From the NCBI RefSeq assembly GCF_000421185.1, contig NZ_ATWJ01000007.1, positions 620,001-684,000 of the forward strand: a stretch of DNA of 64,000 bases, read 5' to 3'. This DNA is from Ornithinimicrobium pekingense DSM 21552. GTDB taxonomy: Bacteria; Actinomycetota; Actinomycetes; Actinomycetales; Dermatophilaceae. Numbering within the stretch: the stretch's first letter is position 1; each line of letters begins with the position of its first letter. A program made the position numbers and the translations under genes. The notes beneath the pieces are model-generated. The model ran no database searches. It saw only the letters and a program-made list of their open reading frames with translations, and had not been told where the DNA came from. Below, piece after piece: positions 16,842 through 24,891 of this stretch.

Positions 16842-17261
16842 TCAGCGCCGCAGGTAGTCCTCGAGCATGTCGCGCTCGGCCTCGAGCGCGTCGAGGCGGG
16901 CCTTGACGACGTCCCCGATCGAGATGATGCCCCGCAGGTTGCCGTCCTCGATGACCGGCAGGTGACGCAGCCGGCGCTCGGTCATCGTCCGGGCCAGCTC
17001 GACCAGGTCGTCCTGGGCGGCCACCGGATGCAGGTCGGGGGACATGAGCTCGGCCACGGTCGAGCTGAGATCCCGGCCGGTCCGGAAGTGGTGGACGACG
17101 TCGCGCTCCGAGACGACCCCGATGCACTGGTCGTCCTCGACCACGACGACGGCACCGATCTTGTTGTCGTCGAGGGTCTCCAGGAGCTGCCCGACGGTCG
17201 CGGCGGACGGCAGCGTCACCACGGAGCTGCCCTTCTTCTTCAGGATGTCGGCGACACGCAT
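16842..17261 (-). CDS. CBS-domain-pair protein
   Basis: 139 residues made of two CBS motifs (about 10-60 and 75-128) with GAVVVVEDDQCIGVVSERDV and HLPVIEDGNLRGIISIGDV, then a short helix. Bateman pairs bind adenine nucleotides and act as energy or ionic sensors; this one has no attached catalytic domain. ATG 17261 gives the typical MRVADILKKKG start. A GTG five codons upstream (17276) has no ribosome site. Confidence 0.88.
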   Translation of the reverse strand: MRVADILKKKGSSVVTLPSAATVGQLLETLDDNKIGAVVVVEDDQCIGVVSERDVVHHFRTGRDLSSTVAELMSPDLHPVAAQDDLVELARTMTERRLRHLPVIEDGNLRGIISIGDVVKARLDALEAERDMLEDYLRR

Positions 17262-17306
17262 GTTTGACGTTAGCACGGTGCCTACCGGCGTGTCCCGGGA
17301 ACGCGA

Positions 17307-17338
17307 GGACCCCCACGACCGGGTGGTCGCGGGGGTCC
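17307..17338. terminator. Terminator hairpin after the NlpC/P60 gene
   Basis: Outer stem GGACCCCC/GGGGGTCC continuing, after one mismatch, into CGACC/GGTCG around a GGGT loop. It lies 22 nt beyond the stop of the minus-strand NlpC/P60 gene. Confidence 0.7.
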
Positions 17339-17359
17339 GTCGCGGTCGCGGAGGGCCGC

Positions 17360-18295
17360 TCAGCCGATCCGGCCGTACCAGACGTTGCTGGACAGCAGCG
17401 GACCGTAGCGCACGCCCGTGCCGGGGTTGAGCGCCTCGTAGGTCATGCCGTTGCCGGCGTAGATGCCGATGTGGTGCCAGTCGTTGTAGATGACCAGGTC
17501 ACCCGGCTGCGGGTTGCTTACCGGGGTGACCGCCGCACGCTGGCCGGCGACCGTCCGGGGGATGCTGATACCGGCCTGCTGGAAGACCCACCAGGTGTAG
17601 GCAGAGCAGTCGAAGGACTGCGGCGGCGTGCCGTAGAGCACGTACGGGTAGCCGACGTAGGCGGCCGCGACGTCGAGGACCGAGCCGCCCACCGGTGCGG
17701 GCGCCGCCTGCTGGACGGGCTGCTGCTGGGTCTGCTGGGCCGGCGCGGCCTCCTGAGCCGGCGCGGCCTGCTGGGCCGGGGCCGCCTGCTCCTGCTGGGT
17801 CGGCTGCTCCTGGGCCGGGGCGGCCTGCTGGACCGGCTCCTCGACCGGCTCCGGCGCGGCCACGGGCTCGGCCGTCTCGGCGGGCGTGGGCTCCGCCTCG
17901 ACCGGTGCCTCGACCTCGACCTCGACGGTCGTGCCGGTGAAGCCGGAGTCGGAGAGCAGGGTGCTCACGGCGGCGGCGTCGTCAGGGGCCGAACGGGCCT
18001 CGCTGCGGTCGGCGGCCGACTGGTCACGCAGCTCGTCGAGGGAGGCGCTGTGCAGGGTGGCCGACTGCGGTGCGGGGGTCTGGGCCGCCGACTCGTCGGG
18101 GGTAGACGGGCGCACGGCGTCGTTGATGCTGGCCGCGGTGCCGGACTCGACGCCCGGCTTCTGGGTCAGCGTCGTGGCACCGGCCGTCGCGACGGTGCCG
18201 GCGACGAGGCCGCCGATCATCAGCGCGGCCGCGCCGTTGCGCGGGGCGGCGTTCGACACGCGGTGCTTGGCGCGGTGCTGGTCAGTGGACTTCAT
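17360..18295 (-). CDS. Secreted NlpC/P60 (C40) peptidoglycan hydrolase
   Basis: 311 residues. A basic N-terminus plus hydrophobic segment (about 21-43, signal or anchor) is followed by a low-complexity region rich in Ala, Pro, Gln and Glu with repeated QQAAPAQE-like units (about 105-205), a likely wall-spanning linker. The C-terminal ~100 residues are the NlpC/P60 cysteine peptidase: Cys230 in FDCSAYT, His274/275 in NDWHHIGIY. Such enzymes cut peptide cross-links during division. GGAGG lies 4 nt before the ATG. Upstream there is a candidate promoter with a tandem MtrA-like site. Confidence 0.9.
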   Translation of the reverse strand: MKSTDQHRAKHRVSNAAPRNGAAALMIGGLVAGTVATAGATTLTQKPGVESGTAASINDAVRPSTPDESAAQTPAPQSATLHSASLDELRDQSAADRSEARSAPDDAAAVSTLLSDSGFTGTTVEVEVEAPVEAEPTPAETAEPVAAPEPVEEPVQQAAPAQEQPTQQEQAAPAQQAAPAQEAAPAQQTQQQPVQQAAPAPVGGSVLDVAAAYVGYPYVLYGTPPQSFDCSAYTWWVFQQAGISIPRTVAGQRAAVTPVSNPQPGDLVIYNDWHHIGIYAGNGMTYEALNPGTGVRYGPLLSSNVWYGRIG

Positions 18296-18391
18296 AGAAC
18301 CTCCGGGACCGCAGGGGGGACCACGGTCTCGTCTCAGGGGTCGGCAGGCGCGCGGGGCGACTGGCCGTCACGGGACGTGCAGGGGCGACGC

Positions 18392-18404
18392 GTTCTGGAA
18401 GAAC
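18392..18404. promoter_or_regulatory. 13-bp inverted repeat in the NlpC/P60 leader
   Basis: GTTCT-GGA-AGAAC, a perfect inverted repeat about 14-26 nt downstream of the predicted transcription start of the NlpC/P60 gene. It could be a repressor site; no factor is known to me for it. Confidence 0.35.
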
Positions 18405-18424
18405 GGGACAAACGCGCCTCAAGT

Positions 18425-18453
18425 AGGTTACGAAAAGATCACGAAAGCACCAA
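18425..18453 (-). promoter_or_regulatory. Candidate promoter of the NlpC/P60 gene
   Basis: On the minus strand: TTGGTG (18453-18448), a 17-nt spacer, then TAACCT (18430-18425). This predicts a leader of roughly 120 nt before the ATG. I looked for a c-di-AMP (ydaO) riboswitch in this leader, because such genes often have one, and saw no matching conserved segments. Confidence 0.55.
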
Positions 18454-18465
18454 GTCTGTGGCGTG

Positions 18466-18483
18466 GTTTGTGACCAATGTGAC
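18466..18483 (-). promoter_or_regulatory. Tandem MtrA-like site (two 9-mers)
   Basis: On the minus strand the sequence reads GTCACATTG then GTCACAAAC, two direct 9-nt repeats. Tandem GTCACA-type 9-mers are the described recognition pattern of the response regulator MtrA, which controls wall hydrolase genes in actinobacteria. The site sits 12 nt upstream of the predicted -35, a position suited to activation. Confidence 0.6.
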
Positions 18484-18544
18484 AAATGAGTCTGGTGAGG
18501 CGCCAAACCAGCCCATTCCCGCGGTCGGCGGTCACGGGCCCGGC

Positions 18545-18567
18545 GTGTCGCGGAACGCTCGCGACAC
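18545..18567. promoter_or_regulatory. Inverted repeat upstream of the DUF3145 promoter
   Basis: GTGTCGCG and CGCGACAC, perfect 8-bp arms separated by 7 nt, ending 18 nt before the predicted -35 of the DUF3145 gene. This is a candidate operator for an unidentified dimeric regulator. Confidence 0.5.
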
Positions 18568-18585
18568 CCCCGGCAGGGGCAGCAC

Positions 18586-18614
18586 TTGATACCAGAGTGA
18601 CAAGGGAGCACAAT
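18586..18614 (+). promoter_or_regulatory. Candidate promoter of the DUF3145 gene
   Basis: TTGATA (18586-18591), a 17-nt spacer and CACAAT (18609-18614). This close match to the housekeeping consensus lies in the 416-nt divergent region between the NlpC/P60 and DUF3145 genes and leaves a leader of about 90 nt. Confidence 0.55.
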
Positions 18615-18711
18615 GTGACCCACAACCGCACAGCGTGCGCGGCGAACGCCGCCTGCCGTCCCAGTGTCGAGGTCGTTGGGGAAGACGTCCCTCACCACAC
18701 AGGAGGCCAGG

Positions 18712-19227
18712 ATGTCCGTCGTCATGCCCCGAGTCATGACGCGTGGGGTGGTTTTCATCCACTCCACGCCCACCGCGCTGTGCCCGCACATCGCCTGGGC
18801 CCTCGAGGGGGTCCTGGACACCCGTGTCAGCCTGGACTGGGTGCCGCAGCCGGCCCAGCCCGGGACGATGCGCACCGAGTTCTCGTGGACCGGCGAGGCC
18901 GGCACCGGAGCTCTCATCGCCAGCGCCATGCGCGGCTGGGACGGCCTGCGCTACGAGGTCGTCGAGGAAGCCAGCCGCGGCAGCGACGGTATGCGGTGGA
19001 CGCACACGCCCGCACTCGGGATCCACCAGGCGCGCCTGTCGGCCAACGGTGACGTCGTCGTCAACGAGGACCGCCTGCGCACGCTCCTGGAGGCCTCCGC
19101 GGGCAGCGCCGCCACGCTGGTGGCCGAGCTGGACCGCGCCCTCGGTGCCGCCTGGGACGCCGAGCTGGAACAGTTCCGCCACGCGGGCGAGGGCGCGCCG
19201 CCCACCTGGCTGCACAAGGTCGGCTGA
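18712..19227 (+). CDS. DUF3145 family protein
   Basis: 171 residues. The TRGVVFIHSTPTALCPHIAW opening is the signature of DUF3145, an actinobacterial family of unknown function that often lies near fatty-acid synthesis genes, as here. It appears soluble and mixed alpha/beta. ATG 18712 is chosen because AGGAGG lies 5 nt upstream; the later ATGs at 18724 and 18736 lack this spacing. The gene ends convergent with the glycosyltransferase. Confidence 0.85.
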   Translation: MSVVMPRVMTRGVVFIHSTPTALCPHIAWALEGVLDTRVSLDWVPQPAQPGTMRTEFSWTGEAGTGALIASAMRGWDGLRYEVVEEASRGSDGMRWTHTPALGIHQARLSANGDVVVNEDRLRTLLEASAGSAATLVAELDRALGAAWDAELEQFRHAGEGAPPTWLHKVG

Positions 19228-19242
19228 CCGCGGCGCGGCGCC

Positions 19243-19324
19243 GGCCGGTCCCGCGTCGCGGGACCCGGCCACCGGTGCGCCTGCAGCGCGCGACCGCCCG
19301 GGTCGCCTGTGAGGCCCGGGCGGT
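19243..19324. terminator. Two terminator-like hairpins between convergent genes
   Basis: First hairpin 19243-19270: GGCCGGTCCCGC / GCGGGACCCGGCC with one bulged C and a GTC loop. Second hairpin 19293-19324: ACCGCCCGGG / CCCGGGCGGT with a 12-nt loop. They probably end the DUF3145 transcript and the opposing glycosyltransferase transcript. The stretch also has one GGTATGCCG word (19326, minus). Confidence 0.65.
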
Positions 19325-19406
19325 GCGGCATACCCCTGCGCCGTGCAGGCACGCCCGCTCGGTGGGGGCGGGCCCGGACTCGGGACCACGTCCCCGTCGA
19401 GCCGGC

Positions 19407-20534
19407 TCAGCCGCCGTCGTGGCTGCCGCGCCGGCCGGCGAGGACCTGCTCGTGGATGGCGAGCATGCGCTCGGCGGACGCGCGCCAGTTGAAGCGCTCA
19501 GCCTGCTCCCGGGCCCGCACGTGCGACCGGGGTCGGGCCAGCAGCGCCTCCACCCCGTCGGCGAAGGCCGCGGGGTTGGACCGGGCCACGTAGCCGCCCT
19601 CCCCGACGACCTCCTGCAGCGCGCCCTCGTCGGTGCAGACGGCCGGCACCCCGCAGGCCATGACCTCCAGCGCCGCCAGCCCGAAGGTCTCCAGCGGTCC
19701 GGGGGAGACCGCGACGTCGGCCGCCCCCATGCGGGCCGCGAGCTCGGCCCGGTCGGTGATGTAGGAGTGGAAGACGACGGGCAGGTCGCGGGAGCGCTCC
19801 AGCAGCTCGTCGCGCAGGGGTCCGTGGCCGAAGACCGTCATCTCCACGTCCATGCCGCGGCGGACGAGCTCGCGCACGGTCTCGACCGACAGGGCGGGCC
19901 GCTTCTCGGGGGAGAGGCGCCCGCAGTGCACGAGCTGCACGCGGGACCCGGGCGGCGGAGGGTGGTAGTCGGCCGGGTCGTGGAGGGGCGCGAACGTCTC
20001 GAGGTCGACCCCGAGCGGGACGACGTGGGCGTCGATGCCGTTGCGGTGGAACTCCTCGGCCGCGAACCGGCTCGGGCACACGATCGCGTCGTAGTCGTGC
20101 GCGCTGCGGCGGTTGATGACGTCGGCCATCCACGCGGCCGGTGTGTCGGGGACAGGCGTGCGCCGCACCAGGATGCCGGTCATGTGCTCATGGCTGATCA
20201 TCACCGAGCCGATCCCGCGACGCCGGGCCCATCGACCCATCCAACGGGTGGTGGAGCGGTCGGAGACCTCGATGACGTCCGGGCCGATCGCGTCCATGAG
20301 CCGGGACAGCCCTCGCCGGTCCCACATGAGGGAGTAGCCGGTGCCGGGGACCGGGGTGGCGGGGACCCGGAAGACGGTGCCCTGGGACTCCTCGCTGATC
20401 TCCGGACCGGGACCGGGGATGATCAGGGTGGCCCGGTGCCCGAGCTCGCGGTAGTGCTCGCCCCAGGCACGCAGCGCGGTCTTGATCCCTCCGGACGTCG
20501 GGCTCACGAAGTTGGCGACGCGCAGGATGTGCAT
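19407..20534 (-). CDS. Glycosyltransferase family 4 (MgtA/PimB-like mannosyltransferase)
   Basis: 375 residues with the GT-B fold. The N-terminal acceptor domain starts MHILRVANFVSPTSGGIKT with the glycine-rich loop. The donor domain has LVHCGRLSPEKRP (near 200) and the EX7E motif in ETFGLAALE (near 282). Similarity is to GDP-mannose-dependent transferases that build mannosylated glycolipids in actinobacteria, but the donor and acceptor cannot be fixed here. ATG 20534 is the natural family start; the frame stays open upstream. TAGGGT lies 10 nt before it. Confidence 0.82.
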   Translation of the reverse strand: MHILRVANFVSPTSGGIKTALRAWGEHYRELGHRATLIIPGPGPEISEESQGTVFRVPATPVPGTGYSLMWDRRGLSRLMDAIGPDVIEVSDRSTTRWMGRWARRRGIGSVMISHEHMTGILVRRTPVPDTPAAWMADVINRRSAHDYDAIVCPSRFAAEEFHRNGIDAHVVPLGVDLETFAPLHDPADYHPPPPGSRVQLVHCGRLSPEKRPALSVETVRELVRRGMDVEMTVFGHGPLRDELLERSRDLPVVFHSYITDRAELAARMGAADVAVSPGPLETFGLAALEVMACGVPAVCTDEGALQEVVGEGGYVARSNPAAFADGVEALLARPRSHVRAREQAERFNWRASAERMLAIHEQVLAGRRGSHDGG

Positions 20535-20565
20535 GGTGCGCGTCACCCTACCCGTGGCCGCCGCC

Positions 20566-20613
20566 GGCGCCGGTCCCGCGGGGCGGATACCTGGCACCGG
20601 TCCCGCGGGGCGG
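20566..20613. repeat. Two 21-bp direct repeats between accD and the glycosyltransferase gene
   Basis: GGCGCCGGTCCCGCGGGGCG at 20566 and GGCACCGGTCCCGCGGGGCG at 20593 differ at one base (each 21 nt with a final G), with a 27-bp period. They lie in the 100-nt gap after the accD stop. Each copy also has an internal CCCGCGGG palindrome. Confidence 0.6.
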
Positions 20614-20634
20614 GACGGCCTCGCGCTGCTGCCG

Positions 20635-22098
20635 TCAGAGCGGGATGTTGCCGTGCCGGCCGCGCCGCTGCGGCGCAGCGGCGATGGCGCTCGCCAGTGC
20701 CCGGCGGGTGGCGCTGGGCTCGACGACCTCGTCGATGACACCGAGCTCGACCGCGCGGGCCAGGCCACCGGTCTGCTCCGCGTGCCGCGCGGCGAGCTCG
20801 GCCTCCACCCGGGGACGCTCGGCCTCGTCCACCTCGGCGAGCCGGCGGCGGTGCAGGATGCGCACGGCGGCCACATGGCCCATGACCGCGACCTCGGCCC
20901 CGGGCCAGGCGAGGACCCGCGTCGCGCCGAGGGCACGGGCGTTCATCGCGATGTAGGCACCGCCGTAGGTCTTGCGCGTCACCAGCGTCACCCGGGGCAC
21001 GACCGACTCGGCGAAGGCGTGCAGCAGCTTGGCCCCGCGGCGCACGACGCCGTCCCACTCCTGGCCGACGCCGGGCAGGTAGCCGGGCACGTCGACCAGC
21101 ACGACGAGAGGGACGCCGAAGGCGTCGCACATCCGCACGAAGCGTGCGGCCTTCTCCGCGGAGGCCGAGTCGAGGCACCCGCCCAGGCGCATCGGGTTGT
21201 TGGCCACCACCCCGACGGTGCGACCGCCCAGCCTGCCCAGCGTGGTCACGATGTTGGGCGCCCACCTCGGGAACAGCTCGAGGGCGGCCTCCGGGGAGGC
21301 GTCGTCGAGGAGGTCCGCCACCAGCGGGTGCACGTCGTAGGCGCGGCGGGGCGACTCGGGCAGCGTCGCCGCCAGGTCGCGGTCGGCCACCGCGTCGAGG
21401 TCCAGGGACCCCTGCGCCGCGAGCAGCGTGCACAGCAGCCGGCCACGGGCGTAGGCCTCCTGCGCCGTGCCGGCGACCACGTGGACCACCCCGGAGCGGC
21501 GGCCGTGGGGCTCGGGGCCCCCGAGCCGCAGCGCGTCGACCGCCTCGCCGGTGACCGACCGGACGACGTCCGGCCCGGTCACGAAGACACGGCCCTCCGG
21601 CGCCATGATGACCACGTCGGTCAGGGCCGGGCCGTAGGCCGCGCCCCCTGCGGCGGCGCCCAGGACGATCGAGATCTGGGGCACGACGCCTGAGGCGCGG
21701 GTCATGATCGCGAACACCTCGCCGACGGCGTGCAGCGACGCCACACCCTCGGCCAGCCGGGCACCGCCGGAGTGCCACAGCCCCACGACGGGCACCTGGT
21801 CGGCCAGCGCCCGCTCGTAGGCGGTGAGGATGACCTGGCAGCCGGCGATGCCCATGGCGCCGCCCTGGACGGTCGCGTCGGAGCAGAACGCGACCACCGC
21901 GGTGCCGTCCACGGTGCCGGAGGCCGCCAGGAAGCCGGAGTCGTCCTCGGGGGTGAGCAGCTGCAGGCTGCCCCCGTCGAGGAGCTCGGTGAGTCTGGTG
22001 CGCGGATTGCGGGGGTCGTCCTCCCGGGCCACGGCGACCCGGGCCGCGACCGACCCGGACGCCTCGGCGGACGCGCTGCTCGGGGTGCGAGCGCTCAC
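20635..22098 (-). CDS. accD: Acyl-CoA carboxylase carboxyltransferase subunit beta
   Basis: 487 residues of the AccD/PccB carboxyltransferase family: two crotonase-like halves with GGARLAEGVASLHAVGEVF and an AAGGAAYGPAL oxyanion segment in the first, and a VDVPGYLPGVGQEWDGVVRRGAKLL type segment plus TYGGAYIAMNAR in the second. It moves carboxyl from biotin to acetyl- or propionyl-CoA. Its position right after fabF (4-nt overlap) suggests it supplies malonyl-CoA to this FAS II block. No biotin carboxylase/BCCP alpha gene is in the window. Confidence 0.9.
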   Translation of the reverse strand: MSARTPSSASAEASGSVAARVAVAREDDPRNPRTRLTELLDGGSLQLLTPEDDSGFLAASGTVDGTAVVAFCSDATVQGGAMGIAGCQVILTAYERALADQVPVVGLWHSGGARLAEGVASLHAVGEVFAIMTRASGVVPQISIVLGAAAGGAAYGPALTDVVIMAPEGRVFVTGPDVVRSVTGEAVDALRLGGPEPHGRRSGVVHVVAGTAQEAYARGRLLCTLLAAQGSLDLDAVADRDLAATLPESPRRAYDVHPLVADLLDDASPEAALELFPRWAPNIVTTLGRLGGRTVGVVANNPMRLGGCLDSASAEKAARFVRMCDAFGVPLVVLVDVPGYLPGVGQEWDGVVRRGAKLLHAFAESVVPRVTLVTRKTYGGAYIAMNARALGATRVLAWPGAEVAVMGHVAAVRILHRRRLAEVDEAERPRVEAELAARHAEQTGGLARAVELGVIDEVVEPSATRRALASAIAAAPQRRGRHGNIPL

Positions 22099-23360
22099 CG
22101 CCAGCTCCGGAACGCCAACGCCACGTTGACGCCGCCGAAGCCGAAGGAGTTGTTGAGCGCGGCCAGGTCGCCGTCGCCGAGCGACCGGCTGGTGCCGGTG
22201 ACGACGTCCAGGTCGATCTGCGGGTCCTTGTTCTCCAGGTTGATCGTCGCGGGGACCTGTCGGTGGTGCAGGGCCTGCACGGTCAGCACCGCCTCCAGCG
22301 CCCCCGCCGCGCCGAGCAGGTGGCCGGTCATGGACTTGGTCGCGGTCACCGCGATCTCGTCGGCGCGGGCGCCGAACGCGCGGCGGATCGCCTTGGCCTC
22401 GGCCAGGTCACCGACGGGGGTGGAGGTGGCGTGGGCGTTGATGTGCACGATGTCCTCCACCGACAGGCCACCGTCGGCGACCGCCTCCTGCATCGCCCGG
22501 GCGGCACCCGCGCCCTCCGGCTCGCCCGCCGTGATGTGGTAGGCGTCGCTGGACATCCCGGCTCCCACGATCTCGGCGTAGATCGTCGCGCCTCGGGCCA
22601 CGGCGTGCTCCTCGGCCTCGAGGACCATCAGGCCCGCCCCCTCGGCGATGACGAAACCGTCACGGTCGACGTCGTAGGGGCGCGAGGCCCGCTCCGGCTC
22701 GTCGTTGCGGTTGGACAGCGCGGTCATGGAGGCGAAGGCCGCGATCGGCAGCGGGTGGATGGCGGCCTCGGTGCCGCCGGCGACCATGACGTCGGCGCGG
22801 CCGCTGCGGATCATCTCCAGCGCGAGCCCCATACCCTCGGCGCCGGAGGCGCACGCACTGACGGGGCAGTGCGCGCCGGCCCGGGCGGACAGGTCGAGCG
22901 ACACCGCGGCCGCGGGGCCGTTGGGCATGAGCATGGGCACGGTCAGCGGGAAGACGCGCCGCGGGCCCTTGGCCTTCATCACCTCCCACTGGTCCAGGAG
23001 GGTCCAGACGCCGCCGATGCCGGAGCCGATGGCCACGCCGAGACGCTCGGGCTCGACCTCGGGGGAGCCTGCGTCGGCCCAGGCCTCGCGGGCGGCGACG
23101 AGGGCGTACTGGCCGGAGGGGTCGTTGCGCCGGATCTCGACCTTGGCAAGGCCGCTGTCGGCGGGAGAGGTGTGGATCGACCCGGCGAAGGTGACCGGGA
23201 GCTCGTGCTCGGCGACCCAGTCCTGCGTCAGCGGGCGGACGCCGGAACGGCCGGCGTTGATGGCCTCCCACGTCGCGGGGGCCGACCCGCCGACGGGCGT
23301 GGTGGCGCCGAGCCCGGTGACGACGACTCGGCGGGGCTGCTGGGTGTGGCTGGCGGACAT
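22095..23360 (-). CDS. fabF: 3-oxoacyl-ACP synthase II
   Basis: 421 residues with the thiolase-fold KAS II triad: nucleophile Cys170 in CPVSACASG, first His in HINAHATSTPVGD (near 309) and second His in MTGHLLGAAG (near 346). It carries out the elongation condensations of fatty acid synthesis. It lies 176 nt downstream of acpP, with hairpins in between, and overlaps accD by 4 nt. Confidence 0.95.
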   Translation of the reverse strand: MSASHTQQPRRVVVTGLGATTPVGGSAPATWEAINAGRSGVRPLTQDWVAEHELPVTFAGSIHTSPADSGLAKVEIRRNDPSGQYALVAAREAWADAGSPEVEPERLGVAIGSGIGGVWTLLDQWEVMKAKGPRRVFPLTVPMLMPNGPAAAVSLDLSARAGAHCPVSACASGAEGMGLALEMIRSGRADVMVAGGTEAAIHPLPIAAFASMTALSNRNDEPERASRPYDVDRDGFVIAEGAGLMVLEAEEHAVARGATIYAEIVGAGMSSDAYHITAGEPEGAGAARAMQEAVADGGLSVEDIVHINAHATSTPVGDLAEAKAIRRAFGARADEIAVTATKSMTGHLLGAAGALEAVLTVQALHHRQVPATINLENKDPQIDLDVVTGTSRSLGDGDLAALNNSFGFGGVNVALAFRSWR

Positions 23361-23442
23361 CGGCTCGGCCTCTTTCGCAAAGGTCGGTGCGGCGGCGGCG
23401 CCGCCCGGTCAGGGGATGCTCGGGGTATGCGGTGCAGGGGCG

Positions 23443-23462
23443 GACCGGTGCGTGCACCGGTC
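23443..23462. promoter_or_regulatory. Hairpin in the acpP-fabF gap
   Basis: GACCGGTGC-GT-GCACCGGTC, a 9-bp perfect stem with a 2-nt loop as written (probably 4 nt in practice), within the 176-nt acpP-fabF gap, which is otherwise very G-rich with further short palindromes. Its position suggests partial termination or mRNA end stabilisation after acpP, which is needed in large excess. Confidence 0.55.
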
Positions 23463-23536
23463 GGTGGGGCGGGGTGCGGTCCGCGGACGGGCGGGGGCGG
23501 GTGACCGCTCCGCCCGCCCGCGGCGCGCGGAGCGGG

Positions 23537-23785
23537 TCAGCCCTGGTGGTTCGAGATGTAGGTGACCGCGTCCTTGACGTGCGTGAGGTTCTTGACCTCG
23601 TCGTCGGGGATGCGGACGCCGAACTTGTCCTCGGCGTTGACGACGATGGTCATCATGGAGAGGGAGTCGATGTCCAGGTCCTCGGTGAAGGACTTGTCCA
23701 TCTGGACCTCCTCGGGCTCCAGACCCGTCTCCTCGTTGACGATCTCGGCCAGGCCGGAGAGGATCTCCTGCTCGCTCAGTGCCAT
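23537..23785 (-). CDS. acpP: Acyl carrier protein
   Basis: 82 residues, acidic four-helix ACP with the phosphopantetheine attachment Ser41 in DLDIDSLSMM. It carries the growing acyl chain between FabD, FabH and FabF. It starts 77 nt downstream of fabH with an AAGGAGAAG ribosome site, and the distance to fabF is larger. Confidence 0.96.
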   Translation of the reverse strand: MALSEQEILSGLAEIVNEETGLEPEEVQMDKSFTEDLDIDSLSMMTIVVNAEDKFGVRIPDDEVKNLTHVKDAVTYISNHQG

Positions 23786-23862
23786 GCGGTGCTTCTCCTT
23801 CGGTGTGCGGTTGGGCTGACCCGGATGTGTGCCCGCCGGGCCTCGGGAGCTCGGGGTGCCCG

Positions 23863-24891
23863 TCAGGGCATGACGACCACCTGGGCGGCGTAGACCAGCC
23901 CGGCGCCGAAGCCGATCTGCAGGGCCAGGCCACCGTGCGGTGCCTCGCCCTCGGCCAGCATCCGCGACATCGCCAGCGGGATGGAGGCCGCGGAGGTGTT
24001 GCCCGTCTCGGCGATGTCGCGGGCCACCGGGACGTGCTCGGGCAGCTTGAGGGCCTTGATCATCGCGTCGGTGATGCGCATGTTGGCCTGGTGCGGGACG
24101 AAGGCGTCGAGGTCGTCGGCGGTGATGCCGGCGGCGTGGACGGCCTCGACCGCCACGGGGGCCATGGAGTAGACCGCCCAGCGGAACACCGACTGCCCCT
24201 GCATGACGAACGAGGGCCAGGCCACTGCCTGCTCACGGCCGGTGGACTCCATCTCCTCGCGCAGCTCGGTCCAGGACTCGCGCTGGGTGATGACGTCACG
24301 CTGGTCCCCGAGGCTGCCCCACAGGGTCGGACCGATGCCGGGGTAGTCGGAGACGCCGACGACCGCAGCCCCTGCCCCGTCGCCGAAGATGAACGCGGTG
24401 CCCCGGTCGTACTTGTCGGTGAAGTCGGACAGCTTCTCCACGCCGACGACGAGGACGTAGTCGACGGTGCCCGCGCGCACCATGTCGTTGGCCAGCGAGA
24501 TGCCGTAGCAGTAGCCGGCGCAGGCCGCCGAGAGGTCGAACGCCGCGGGGTTGGGAATCTGCAGCCGGTGCGCGAGCTCGGGCGCGGCGGCCGGCGTCTG
24601 GAAGGGGTGGGTGACCGTGGCGATGAGGACGGCGCCGATCTGCTCCGGCGCGACACCGGCATGGGCGATGGCCTCGCGCGCGGCGGCCTCGGCCATGTCG
24701 ATCACCGTCTCCTCCGCGGCAGCCACGTGGCGGGTGGCGATGCCGGAGCGCTGCCGGATCCACTCGTCCGAGGAGTCGATGAACTGGATGACCTCCTCGT
24801 TGGTGACCACCCGCTCGGGGCGGTACCCGCCCAGGCCGTGGATCCGGGCGTGGCGCAGCCCCGCCGGGGCCGCCAGGGTCTTGGTGCTCAC
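23863..24891 (-). CDS. fabH: 3-oxoacyl-ACP synthase III
   Basis: 342 residues with the KAS III triad Cys124 (SAACAGY), His267 (VPHQANM) and Asn298 (GNTSAAS). It starts fatty acid synthesis by condensing an acyl-CoA primer with malonyl-ACP. In this phylum branched primers are usual, though primer choice cannot be read here. The GTG start overlaps the fabD stop by 4 nt. Confidence 0.95.
   Translation of the reverse strand: MSTKTLAAPAGLRHARIHGLGGYRPERVVTNEEVIQFIDSSDEWIRQRSGIATRHVAAAEETVIDMAEAAAREAIAHAGVAPEQIGAVLIATVTHPFQTPAAAPELAHRLQIPNPAAFDLSAACAGYCYGISLANDMVRAGTVDYVLVVGVEKLSDFTDKYDRGTAFIFGDGAGAAVVGVSDYPGIGPTLWGSLGDQRDVITQRESWTELREEMESTGREQAVAWPSFVMQGQSVFRWAVYSMAPVAVEAVHAAGITADDLDAFVPHQANMRITDAMIKALKLPEHVPVARDIAETGNTSAASIPLAMSRMLAEGEAPHGGLALQIGFGAGLVYAAQVVVMP

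Noticed and set aside
18296-18424. c-di-AMP (ydaO) riboswitch in the NlpC/P60 leader
   Set aside because: Such genes often carry one, but the leader lacks the conserved purine-rich and pseudoknot segments; only short inverted repeats are seen.
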